DNA from: Belnapia mucosa | GTDB lineage: Bacteria; Pseudomonadota; Alphaproteobacteria; Acetobacterales; Acetobacteraceae | Direction: 5' to 3' | Assembly (NCBI RefSeq): GCF_016775475.1 | Contig: NZ_JAEUXJ010000010.1 | Span: forward strand, 62,001-126,000 | Length of the DNA stretch: 64,000 nt | Part shown: positions 26,310-34,843 of the stretch, one piece after another | Position numbering within the stretch: position 1 is the stretch's first letter | How the letters are laid out: every line of letters begins with the position of its first letter | Position numbers and translations under genes: made by a program | Notes under the pieces: generated by a model | Database searches by the model: none | Seen by the model: only the letters and a program-made list of their open reading frames with translations | Told to the model about the DNA's origin: nothing

Positions 26310-28345
26310 GCGAGAAGCCCATCCGCATCGCCGTCGATATCGGCGGCACCTTCACCGACCTGCAGATCCTCGACGCCCGCGACGGCGCCGTCCGCGCTTG
26401 GAAGACGCCGACCACGCCGGAGGACCCGTCCATCGGCTTGCTGCGCGGCGTGACCGAGGCGGCGGCGCGCTTCGGCTTCGCCCTGCCCGAGGTCGGGCTG
26501 CTGCTGCACGGCACCACCATCGCCACCAATGCCGTGCTCGAGCGCAAGCTTGCCCGCGGCGTGCTGCTGACCACGGCGGGCTTCGAGGATGTGCTGGAGA
26601 TCACCCGCCATGTACGGCGCGAGCTCTACAAGCTCGACCTCGATCCCTTCCCCTGCCTGATCGAGCGCGACCGCCGCCTCGGCGTGCCGGAGCGCATGCG
26701 CGCCGACGGCACTGCCGAACAGCCGCTCCATGAGGCGGCGCTGCCCGGCCTGCTCGCGCAACTCGATGCGCTCGGCGCGGAGGCGGTTGCGGTCTGCCTG
26801 CTGCACAGCTACGTCAACCCGGCGCATGAACGGCGGCTGAAATCACTGATCGCCGCCGCCCGGCCCGCACTGCCCATCTCGCTGTCCTCCGAGATCAGCC
26901 CCGAGACCCGCGAATACGAGCGCAGCAGCACCACCGTGCTGAACGCCCTGCTGATGCCGGTGGTGAAAGCGTATCTCGACCGGCTAGAGGCGCGGCTGGG
27001 TGAAGGGGGCTTCCATCCGCTCGTCTTCCTCGTGCAGAGCAATGGCGGCGTGTGCAGCCTGCGCCAGGCGGCCGGGCAGCCGGCGCGGCTGCTGCTCTCC
27101 GGTCCCTCCGGCGGCGCGCTGGCCGCGGGCCGCATCGCCGAGCTGCTCGGGCGGCCGAACCTCGTCGCCGTCGACATGGGCGGCACCAGCTACGACGTCT
27201 CCGTGGTGCAGAGCCATCGCGTCTCCGTCGTGACCCAGGGCGAGATCGACCGGCTGCCGGTGCGGCTGCCGATGGTCGAGATGCGCACCATCGGCGCCGG
27301 CGGCGGCTCCATCGCCAGCGTCGACAGCGGCGGGCGACTGACGGTCGGCCCGCGCAGTGCCGGCTCCCGCCCCGGTCCCGTCGCCTATGGCCGCGGCGGG
27401 ACGGAGCCGACGGTGACGGATGCCAACCTCGCCCTCGGCCGGCTCGATCCCGACTATTTCCTCGGCGGCATGATGAAGCTAGACATGCCGGCGACGCGCG
27501 AGGCCATCGCCGCCCGCGTCGGCACCCCGCTCGGCCTCGCGGTCGAGCCGGCGGCGCAGGGCATGCTGACCGTCACCAACGCCAATCTCGGCGCGGCGGT
27601 GCGGCTCTCGCTCTTCGAGAAGGGGCTCGACCCGCGCGACTTTGCGCTGCTCAGCTTCGGCGGCGCCGGCGGGCTGCATGCGACCGATGTCGCCGCCGAG
27701 ATGGGCATCCGCGAGGTGATCTTCCCGAGGGAGCCCGGCACGCTCTCCGCTTATGGCATCCTCTACAGCGACCTCGTGCAGGACATCGCCCGCTCCCGCG
27801 TCATGCCGGCCGTGCCGGCAAGCCTGCCCGCTATCGAGGAGAGCATCGCCACCCTCCGCGCCGAGGCCGAGGCCGGCCTGGCCCGTGACGGCGTGCCGCC
27901 CGAACGGCGCGAGGTCGCCGTCGCCGCCGACATGCGCTACCACGGCCAAGCCTTCGAGCTGCTGATCCCCTGGCCCGAGATACCGGACCTCGCCGCGCTG
28001 CTCGCCCGCTTCCATGCGGTGCACCGCCAGCGCTTCAGCTATGCCGACGAGCAGGAGGCGGTCGAGATCGTCACCCTCCGCGCCATCGCCACCGGCCGCT
28101 TGCCGAAGCCGGATGCGGCGGAGCCCAGCCCCGAGGACCGGCCATCGCTGAAGGGCCAGCGCCGCGTCTTCGCCGATGGCGCGTGGCACGACCTGCCGGT
28201 CTGGGATCGCGAGGCGCTGAAGCCCGAGGACCGCATCACCGGCCCCGCCATCGTCGAGGAACCCTTCGCCACCCATTGGATCGGCTCCGGCTGGACCGCC
28301 ACGCTCGGCACCGCCGGCGCCCTCATTGCCAGGAGCGACGCATGA
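26306..28345 (+). CDS. Hydantoinase A/oxoprolinase family protein (HyuA, pair 3)
   Basis: A 679-residue ASKHA-type alpha subunit. AVDIGGTFTDLQILD, HGTTIATNAVLERKLA, VAVDMGGTSYDVSVV, GAGGGSIASVDSGG and VAYGRGGTEPTVTDAN are visible. The second phosphate loop reads DMGGTSYD rather than DMGGTTAK as in pairs 1 and 2, so it belongs to a different subfamily and may act on another substrate. The ATG overlaps the dctM stop (ATGA). Gene order here is HyuA then HyuB, the reverse of pair 2 on the other side of the transporter. Confidence 0.9.
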   Translation: MSEKPIRIAVDIGGTFTDLQILDARDGAVRAWKTPTTPEDPSIGLLRGVTEAAARFGFALPEVGLLLHGTTIATNAVLERKLARGVLLTTAGFEDVLEITRHVRRELYKLDLDPFPCLIERDRRLGVPERMRADGTAEQPLHEAALPGLLAQLDALGAEAVAVCLLHSYVNPAHERRLKSLIAAARPALPISLSSEISPETREYERSSTTVLNALLMPVVKAYLDRLEARLGEGGFHPLVFLVQSNGGVCSLRQAAGQPARLLLSGPSGGALAAGRIAELLGRPNLVAVDMGGTSYDVSVVQSHRVSVVTQGEIDRLPVRLPMVEMRTIGAGGGSIASVDSGGRLTVGPRSAGSRPGPVAYGRGGTEPTVTDANLALGRLDPDYFLGGMMKLDMPATREAIAARVGTPLGLAVEPAAQGMLTVTNANLGAAVRLSLFEKGLDPRDFALLSFGGAGGLHATDVAAEMGIREVIFPREPGTLSAYGILYSDLVQDIARSRVMPAVPASLPAIEESIATLRAEAEAGLARDGVPPERREVAVAADMRYHGQAFELLIPWPEIPDLAALLARFHAVHRQRFSYADEQEAVEIVTLRAIATGRLPKPDAAEPSPEDRPSLKGQRRVFADGAWHDLPVWDREALKPEDRITGPAIVEEPFATHWIGSGWTATLGTAGALIARSDA

Positions 28346-29988
28346 GCCTCGGACCGATCGAGATCGAGGTCATCCGCAACGCGCTGACCGCCGCCGCCGC
28401 CGAGATGGACGTCACCGTCTGGCGGACCAGCCGCAGCACCATCGTGCGCGAGCTGCTCGACTATTCCACCGCCGTCTTCGATGCGGAGGGCAACAACCTT
28501 GCCCAATCCGCCCGCATCCCGAGCCACCTCAACAGCATGTCCCATTTCCTGCGGGAGATCCTCGACCGCTATGTCGATCCCGCGACCTGGGGGCCGGATG
28601 ACGTCGTCATCTCCAACGACCCCTATTGCGGCGGCCAGCACCTGCCCGACATCTGCGCCTTCAAGCCCGTCTTCCGAGAGGGCAGGCGCATCGCCTTCGT
28701 CGGCACGCTCTGCCACCATATTGATGTCGGGGGGCTGGTCGCCGGTAGCTATGCGGCGAAGGCCATCGAGATCTTTCAGGAAGGGCTTCGCATCCCGCCG
28801 CTGAAGCTGATCGAGAACGGACGCCGCAACGAGGGCGTCTGGGCGATGATCCGCCAGAACATCCGCAAGCCGGACCTGCTGCTGGGCGACCTGCAGAGCC
28901 AGATCGCCTCGCTTGAGGTGGGCGCCGCAGCACTCCGCCGCCTCGCCGCCCGCTATGGCGCCGAGGGCATGATCGAGGCCGGGCGCCGCATCCTCGACAT
29001 GAGTGAGCAGGCGATGCGCGCCGCCATCTCCCGCATGCCGGACGGCACCTATGAATTCACCGACTGGCTCGACGATGACGGCATCGACCTCGACAAGCCC
29101 ATCAGGCTGCATGTCGCGCTGACCATCCGGGGCGACAGCATCTCGGTCGATCTCTCCGGCTGCTCGCCCCAGGTGCAGGGGCCGACCAATGCGACGCTCG
29201 CCAGCAGCAATGCCGCTGTCATGTTCGCCGTGATGTGCGCCTGCGACGAACCCTTCGCCGCCAATGCCGGCTGCTACCGGCCGGTCAGCACCATCGCGCC
29301 GGAAGGCTCGGTGGTGAATGCCCGGGCGCCGGCGCCGGTCGTTCACCGCATCGCCGTCACCCACCGGCTGCTGAACGCCATGTTCGGCGCGCTGCACCAG
29401 GCGGTGCCGGACCGCATCCCGGCGGCCTATTACGGCAATTCCTATGTCTGCACCTTCCAGACCGTGGCGGCGGACGAGAAGCGCGAGGTTCTGGTCGAAA
29501 TTGAGATCGGCGGCACCGGTGCGCATCCGAAGAAGGACGGCGTGAACGCCCTTTCGGCCGGGATGCACAACAACAGCAACATCCCCATCGAAATGATCGA
29601 GGCGCAGGCCCCGCTCACCATCACCCGCTATGTGCTGCTGCCCAACTCCGGCGGCGCGGGCGAGCATCGCGGCGGCCTCGGCCTGCTGCGGGAATGGCGC
29701 ATCGACAGCCCGCGCTGCTTCTTCACTGCGAACATGGACCGCTTCGTCCATGCGCCTTACGGCCTCGCCGGCGGGGCGCCCGCCAGCACCGGCAAGCTGG
29801 TGCTGACGCGCGATGGCAGCGAAAGCCCGATGCCGCCGAAATCCGACAACGTGCCGCTCCAGCGCGGCGACCGCATCCGGCTCGAAACCTCTGGCGGCGG
29901 CGGCTTCGGCGACCCCGCGCGCCGCAGCCCCGAGGCAGTGGCGCGCGATCGGGCGCTCGGCTACGTCACGCCAGCAGGCGCCGGGTGA
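28342..29988 (+). CDS. Hydantoinase B/oxoprolinase family protein (HyuB, pair 3)
   Basis: A 548-residue beta subunit. LGPIEIEVIRNALTAAAAEM, RTSRSTIVRELLDYS, DVVISNDPYCGGQHLPD, CHHIDVGGLVAGS, EIFQEGLRIPPLKL and the C-terminal glycine loop ETSGGGGFGDPARR place it in the family. AGGAG precedes the ATG, which overlaps the HyuA stop (ATGA). It is the last gene of the operon. Its 3' end overlaps the convergent gene at 29966 by 23 bases, so no terminator is obvious. Confidence 0.9.
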   Translation: MSLGPIEIEVIRNALTAAAAEMDVTVWRTSRSTIVRELLDYSTAVFDAEGNNLAQSARIPSHLNSMSHFLREILDRYVDPATWGPDDVVISNDPYCGGQHLPDICAFKPVFREGRRIAFVGTLCHHIDVGGLVAGSYAAKAIEIFQEGLRIPPLKLIENGRRNEGVWAMIRQNIRKPDLLLGDLQSQIASLEVGAAALRRLAARYGAEGMIEAGRRILDMSEQAMRAAISRMPDGTYEFTDWLDDDGIDLDKPIRLHVALTIRGDSISVDLSGCSPQVQGPTNATLASSNAAVMFAVMCACDEPFAANAGCYRPVSTIAPEGSVVNARAPAPVVHRIAVTHRLLNAMFGALHQAVPDRIPAAYYGNSYVCTFQTVAADEKREVLVEIEIGGTGAHPKKDGVNALSAGMHNNSNIPIEMIEAQAPLTITRYVLLPNSGGAGEHRGGLGLLREWRIDSPRCFFTANMDRFVHAPYGLAGGAPASTGKLVLTRDGSESPMPPKSDNVPLQRGDRIRLETSGGGGFGDPARRSPEAVARDRALGYVTPAGAG

Positions 29989-30424
29989 AGCGGCGGGAGC
30001 TGCGGAACATCGGCCGCACCCGCTCCGTCCAGGGGGTGGAGCGGGCAGCGATCCACTCCGGCGTCTGGTTCGCCTCCGGCCGCTCGAAGCGGTAGGCGGC
30101 GAGCAGGTTCGGCGCACCGCCATCAAGCCGCTGGTAGCGCGTGCCGCCGATGCAGCCGGGGCAGCTGGTCAGCATCGGCAGGTGCTCCTGCTCATACCAC
30201 TCGAAGATCGCGGGCAGGTCGGCCTCGGCGATGTCGAGTTCGACCGTGTAGAGGAAAGGGGCAGGGCGCGAGACATCGCCGAGCGATGCGATGAAGGCGT
30301 AGGGGATGCCGCCCGTGGCGCCTGCCGGCGGCGCGTCCAGCCAGTGCCAGATATCCTCCCCGTTCTCCAGGTCCTGGTAGCGCAGCCCGGGGCCTTGCCC
30401 CTGTTGGATCAGCAGATCGGCCAT
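29966..30424 (-). CDS. DUF4286/EthD-like dimeric alpha-beta barrel protein
   Basis: A 152-residue soluble protein. The core YTVELDIAEADLPAIFEWYE followed by QEHLPMLTSCPGCIGGTRYQ and NLLAAYRFE looks like one ferredoxin-like half of a dimeric alpha-beta barrel, as in DUF4286 and EthD-type proteins. Such proteins often bind or rearrange small aromatic or polyketide-like molecules; no activity can be assigned here. GGAGG lies upstream of the ATG at 30424. Divergent from the hydroxyacyl-CoA dehydrogenase with a 56-base gap; convergent overlap with the HyuB gene. Confidence 0.65.
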   Translation of the reverse strand: MADLLIQQGQGPGLRYQDLENGEDIWHWLDAPPAGATGGIPYAFIASLGDVSRPAPFLYTVELDIAEADLPAIFEWYEQEHLPMLTSCPGCIGGTRYQRLDGGAPNLLAAYRFERPEANQTPEWIAARSTPWTERVRPMFRSSRRFTRRLLA

Positions 30425-30480
30425 TCTGTTTCCTCCGCTCCGGCGGCAGTATCGGCCCGAATCCAAAGAGGAGGAAAGCC

Positions 30481-31440
30481 ATGGCACGGGTCGCGGTCAT
30501 CGGCGCGGGAACGATGGGGCATGCGCTGGCGCTGGTCTTTGCGCTGGGCGGGCACCAAGTGCGGCTGACGGACAGCAACGGGGCGACGCTCGCCCGCGCT
30601 CAGGGGCTGATGGAGAAGGCGCTGGCCACGCTGGTCGAGGGCGGCGAGGCGCCGGCGGACTGGACCTCCGCCCATCTCGCCCAGGCCGTCACCCGCCATC
30701 CCGACCTCGCGGCCGCGGTGGATGGGGCGGAGCTGATCGTCGAGGCGATCATCGAGACGCCGGAGGCGAAGCACGCTCTCTTCGAGCAGCTGGACGCCCT
30801 GGCGCCGCCTGAAGCGGTGATCGCCAGCAATACTAGCCATCTCGATGTCTTTCCGCTGATCCCGGAGGCGCGGCAGGCGCGGGCACTGATCGCCCATTGG
30901 TACACGCCGCCCTATCTGGTCGACCTCGTCGATGTCATCCCCGGCCCGCATTGCGAGCCGGCTGCCTTCGAGGGCGTGATGGGGATGCTGCGCGCCATGG
31001 GCAAGCAGCCGCTCGGCCTCAAGAAATTCGTCCCCGGCTATGTCGCCAACCGCATCCAGGCGGCGATCGGGCTGGAGGTGCAGCATCTCCTCGATGAAGG
31101 CGTGGCGAGCCCGGCCGAGATCGACGCCGCGATCATCCACGGGCTTGCCTTGCGCCTGCCCATCCTCGGCGTCTTCGCCAAGGCGGATTTCACCGGCCTT
31201 GCCCTGTCCCAGGCGATCCTCGCCAACAAGAGCTATACGCCTCCCCCGGTGCGTGGTCGGAGCGACACTCTGGACCGGCTGGTGGCCGAAGGCCGCACCG
31301 GCGTCCTCGCCGGCGCCGGCTATTATGACTGGCCGGGCGACCCTGCCGCGCTGTTCGAGGCGCGTGACCGACGCCTGATCGCACTGAAGCAGGCGATGCG
31401 GGAGATCGGCACTATGGCCGGGCTGGAGCGCAGCGAATGA
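30481..31440 (+). CDS. 3-hydroxyacyl-CoA dehydrogenase family protein
   Basis: A 319-residue NAD-dependent dehydrogenase. The N-terminal Rossmann fold has VIGAGTMGHALA; ELIVEAIIETPEAKH and SNTSHLDVF follow. The catalytic His is in AHWYTPPYLV (His139), where classical enzymes have HFxNP. The C-terminal helical domain has FVPGYVANRIQAAIG. Single-domain length suggests relatives acting on hydroxyacyl-CoA or on polyols/hydroxy acids such as gulonate or carnitine. AGGAGG precedes the ATG. Its stop overlaps the following SDR gene (ATGA), so the two oxidoreductases probably act in one pathway. Confidence 0.85.
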   Translation: MARVAVIGAGTMGHALALVFALGGHQVRLTDSNGATLARAQGLMEKALATLVEGGEAPADWTSAHLAQAVTRHPDLAAAVDGAELIVEAIIETPEAKHALFEQLDALAPPEAVIASNTSHLDVFPLIPEARQARALIAHWYTPPYLVDLVDVIPGPHCEPAAFEGVMGMLRAMGKQPLGLKKFVPGYVANRIQAAIGLEVQHLLDEGVASPAEIDAAIIHGLALRLPILGVFAKADFTGLALSQAILANKSYTPPPVRGRSDTLDRLVAEGRTGVLAGAGYYDWPGDPAALFEARDRRLIALKQAMREIGTMAGLERSE

Positions 31441-32204
31441 TCCGCTACGACCTCACCGGCAAGACGGCGCTGGTCACCGGCGCCGCTTCCGGCATCGGCC
31501 TCGCCCTGGCAACGCAGTTGGCCCGTAACGGCGCCCGGGTCGCGTTGAACCACCTGGCGGATGATCCGCGTGGGCCGGAGCAGGTGGAGCGGCTGCGCGC
31601 CGAGGGCTTCGATGTCATCGCCGCGCCCGGCAATGTCGGCGACGCGGTGGATGGCCCGCGCATGGTGGAGCAGGCGGTGGCCGATCTCGGCCGGCTCGAT
31701 TTCCTCGCCAACAATGCCGGCACCCCGGGCAGCCGCACCAGCATCGCCAGCCATGAACTCGACCGCATCACAGAGGAGCTGTGGCAGACGCTCGTGCAGG
31801 TGAACCTCATCGGCGTCTTCCGCTGCACCAAGGCGGCGGCGCCGGCGCTGCGGGCGGCCGGCGGGGCGGTGGTGAACACCGCCTCCATTGCCGGGCTGAA
31901 TTCGCCCGGTTCCTCCATGGCCTATGGCGCGACCAAGGCCGGCGTCATCAGCCTGACCAAGAACCTCGCCCGTGCCCTGGCGCCCGAAGTGCGGGTGAAT
32001 GCCGTGGCGCCGGGCGCGGTGGACAGCGCCTGGATGATCGAATGGACCAACGAGCAGCGCAGCAGCAGCATCGACAAGGCCCTGCTGAAGCGCCGCTGCA
32101 CCCCAGACGACCTGGCCGAGGTGATGCTCTTCCTCCTGGCCGGCGCCGCCATGGTGACGGGCCAGACCGTGGTGGTGGATGGCGGCCTGACCCTTTCGGG
32201 TTAG
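31437..32204 (+). CDS. SDR-family oxidoreductase
   Basis: A 255-residue classical short-chain dehydrogenase/reductase. Cofactor motif TGAASGIGLAL (residues 14-24), ANNAG (91-95), catalytic Ser150, Tyr163 and Lys167 (YGATK), and a C-terminal VVVDGGLTLSG. The substrate is probably a secondary alcohol or ketone; His39 after the second strand does not clearly decide between NAD and NADP. Co-transcribed with the hydroxyacyl-CoA dehydrogenase-like gene upstream. Its stop overlaps the stop of convergent pepN by 4 bases. Confidence 0.9.
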   Translation: MIRYDLTGKTALVTGAASGIGLALATQLARNGARVALNHLADDPRGPEQVERLRAEGFDVIAAPGNVGDAVDGPRMVEQAVADLGRLDFLANNAGTPGSRTSIASHELDRITEELWQTLVQVNLIGVFRCTKAAAPALRAAGGAVVNTASIAGLNSPGSSMAYGATKAGVISLTKNLARALAPEVRVNAVAPGAVDSAWMIEWTNEQRSSSIDKALLKRRCTPDDLAEVMLFLLAGAAMVTGQTVVVDGGLTLSG

Positions 32205-34843
32205 GCCAGCGCCTTCGAAGCCTTCTCGAAGGTGCCACGGCTGAGCTTCGGCGTGTCCAGCACCCGCCGCAGCTCCCGCTGCATCAGCGCGGCCCGAGCC
32301 GGCGCCTGCCGCCTCCACTGGCCGAGCGGCCCGATCAGCCGCGCCGCGATCGAGCCATTGATCGGGTCGAGGGCGATCACCGCATCGGCGAGGAAGCGGT
32401 AGCCCTCGCCATCCTCGGCATGGAAATGCAGCGGATTCCCGCTGGCGAAGGCACCGATCAGGGACCGCGCGCGGTTCGGGTTGCGCAGGTCGAAATCCGG
32501 ATGGCGGTAGAGCGCCCGCACCGCAGCCGGCGTATCGGCGCGCTTGGACATGGCCTGGATGGAGAACCACTTGTCCAGCACCAGGTCGTCGCCGTGCCAG
32601 CGCGCATGGAAATCGGCCAGCGGTGCCTCCCGCGCCGGACCCTCGGCATCCGCCAGCAGCGAGAGCGCGGCCAGACGGTCCGTCATATTGCCCGCCGATC
32701 CGTATTGCGCCGAGGCCAGGCCGGTATCGCCGGCAGCGACGAGATAGGCGAGGCAGGCATTGCGCAGCGCCCGCCGCCCGATGCTGCGGCCATCGACGCG
32801 ATACTCGCCCGACTCCGCCAGCCCGTCATAGGTGGCGCGCAGCGCATCGGCGCAGCGGCGGCCGATCTCGGCCCGCAGATGCTCCCGCACCGCATGCACC
32901 GCGGCCGGGTCGGCGATCTCCATCTGGTCGGCGACGAAGCCCTCGCCGGGCAGGGCCAGCGCCTCGGCGGCGAAGGCCGGGTCGGTCTCGGCGGCGCGCA
33001 GGGTGGTGCGGACCGCCTCTTCCAGCGCCGCATCGAAGCCGAGCGGCTCGCTGCGCTGCTGCTGCTCCACCATCCGCAGCATCAGCCCGGTCGCATATTG
33101 CAGCCCGCTCTCCCAGCGGACGAAGGGGTCGGTGTCATGCACCGCGAGGAAGCGCAGCCGCTCCGGCGCGACGCCCTTCAGCTTCACCGGCGCGGAGAAG
33201 CCGCGGAGCAGGGACGGGGTAGGGGGTGCGGGCACGTCCTCGAAGGTGAAGCTCTGCTCGGCGCCTTCCAGCAGCAGCAGCCGCGTGCCCGGCCGCGCCT
33301 CGTTCTCACCGGCGAGGCGTGTCGGCAGCTCGGTGCCGGCGCCGTCCAGCAGGCCCATGGCGACCGGGATCGGCACCGGATGCTTCTGCGCCTGGCCCGG
33401 CGTCGGCGGGATCTGCTGCCGCAGCGTCAGCACCCAGCGGCGCGATTCCGGCTCATAGCGGTCCTCGGCGGTGAGTTCCGGCGTGCCGGCCTGGTCGTAC
33501 CAGCCCATGAAGCGGGAGAGATCGACGCCCGAAGCCTCCTGCATGGCGGAGACGAAATCCTCGATCGTCACCGCCTGGTTGTCACAACGCGCGATATAGA
33601 GATCCATCCCGCGGCGAAAGGCGGCGGCGCCGATCCGGGTATGGATCAGCCGCACCACCTCGGCGCCCTTCTGGTAGACGGTCGGGGTGTAGAAATTGTC
33701 GATCTCGATATAGCTCTCCGGCCGCACCGGATGGGCCATCGGCCCCGCATCCTCGGGGAATTGCGCCGCGCGCAGCCCGCGCACATCGCGGATGCGCTTC
33801 ACTGCGCGGCTGCCCTGGTCGGCGCTGAATTCCTGGTCGCGGAAGACCGTCAGCCCCTCCTTCAGGCTAAGCTGGAACCAGTCGCGGCAGGTGACGCGGT
33901 TGCCGGTCCAGTTGTGGAAATACTCATGGGCGATGACGGTCTCGATGCCCTGGTAGTCGCCATCCGTCGCCGTCTCCGGCTTCGCCAGCACGTATTTGGT
34001 GTTGAAGACGTTGAGACCCTTGTTCTCCATCGCCCCCATGTTGAAATCGGAGACGGCGGCGATGTTGAACACGTCGAGGTCGTATTCGAGGCCGAAGACC
34101 TCCTCGTCCCAGCGCATGGAGCGGATCAGGCTGTCCATCGCATGGCCGCAGCGATCCTCGTCGCCGCGCCGCACCCAGATGTTCAGCGAGACCTGCTTGC
34201 CCGATTTGGTGACGAAGGGCTCATGCACCGTGACCAGCTCACCGGCGACGAGGGCGAAAAGGTAGCTCGGCTTCGGATGCGGATCGACCCAGCGCACCCA
34301 ATGCGTGCCGTCCTTGCCATGGCCGGTCCCACCGGGATTGCCGTTCGACAGCATCACCGGGCAGAGTTCCCGCTGCGCGGTGATGGTCACGGTGTAGCGG
34401 GACATCACATCGGGCCGGTCGGGGAAGTAGGTGATGCGGCGAAAGCCTTCCGCCTCGCACTGGGTGTAGAAATTGCCGCCGGAGGTATAGAGGCCCGAGA
34501 GCTCGGTATTCTCCTGCGGCGCGATCCGCACCAGTGTCTCCAGCGTGCCGGAGTCGGGCACGCCTTCGACCGTCAGGCTGCCATCCTCGCCGTGAACCAG
34601 CCGCTCCTGCGGCAGCGCCGTGCCGTCGAGGCTCGCCTCCAGCAGGGTCAGGCCGACACCGTCCAGCCGCATCGGCCCCGGCGTGTTGCGCCGGAAGGCG
34701 AGGCGGGCGCGCACCAGCGTCGCGGCGGGGTCGAGGCGGAAATCCAGCTCCACCGTATCGATCAGGAAGACGGGCGGGTGGTAATCGGCGCGGCGGGTGG
34801 TGTGCGGGGCGCTATCGGGCATCGGGGCTATCCAATCGGTCAC
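32201..34843 (-). CDS. pepN: Aminopeptidase N (M1 family)
   Basis: An 880-residue cytoplasmic zinc aminopeptidase that trims N-terminal residues from peptides. The exopeptidase motif GAMEN is at residues 270-274 and the zinc site HEYFH at 306-310, with Glu329 in LKEG completing HExxH-x18-E. The length, the YTSGGNFYTQCEAEGFRRI block and the C-terminal alpha-helical domain match the gammaproteobacterial/alphaproteobacterial PepN type. The ATG overlaps the stop of the upstream dimethylformamidase-like gene (ATGA), an unusual partner. Confidence 0.96.
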   Translation of the reverse strand: MTDWIAPMPDSAPHTTRRADYHPPVFLIDTVELDFRLDPAATLVRARLAFRRNTPGPMRLDGVGLTLLEASLDGTALPQERLVHGEDGSLTVEGVPDSGTLETLVRIAPQENTELSGLYTSGGNFYTQCEAEGFRRITYFPDRPDVMSRYTVTITAQRELCPVMLSNGNPGGTGHGKDGTHWVRWVDPHPKPSYLFALVAGELVTVHEPFVTKSGKQVSLNIWVRRGDEDRCGHAMDSLIRSMRWDEEVFGLEYDLDVFNIAAVSDFNMGAMENKGLNVFNTKYVLAKPETATDGDYQGIETVIAHEYFHNWTGNRVTCRDWFQLSLKEGLTVFRDQEFSADQGSRAVKRIRDVRGLRAAQFPEDAGPMAHPVRPESYIEIDNFYTPTVYQKGAEVVRLIHTRIGAAAFRRGMDLYIARCDNQAVTIEDFVSAMQEASGVDLSRFMGWYDQAGTPELTAEDRYEPESRRWVLTLRQQIPPTPGQAQKHPVPIPVAMGLLDGAGTELPTRLAGENEARPGTRLLLLEGAEQSFTFEDVPAPPTPSLLRGFSAPVKLKGVAPERLRFLAVHDTDPFVRWESGLQYATGLMLRMVEQQQRSEPLGFDAALEEAVRTTLRAAETDPAFAAEALALPGEGFVADQMEIADPAAVHAVREHLRAEIGRRCADALRATYDGLAESGEYRVDGRSIGRRALRNACLAYLVAAGDTGLASAQYGSAGNMTDRLAALSLLADAEGPAREAPLADFHARWHGDDLVLDKWFSIQAMSKRADTPAAVRALYRHPDFDLRNPNRARSLIGAFASGNPLHFHAEDGEGYRFLADAVIALDPINGSIAARLIGPLGQWRRQAPARAALMQRELRRVLDTPKLSRGTFEKASKALA

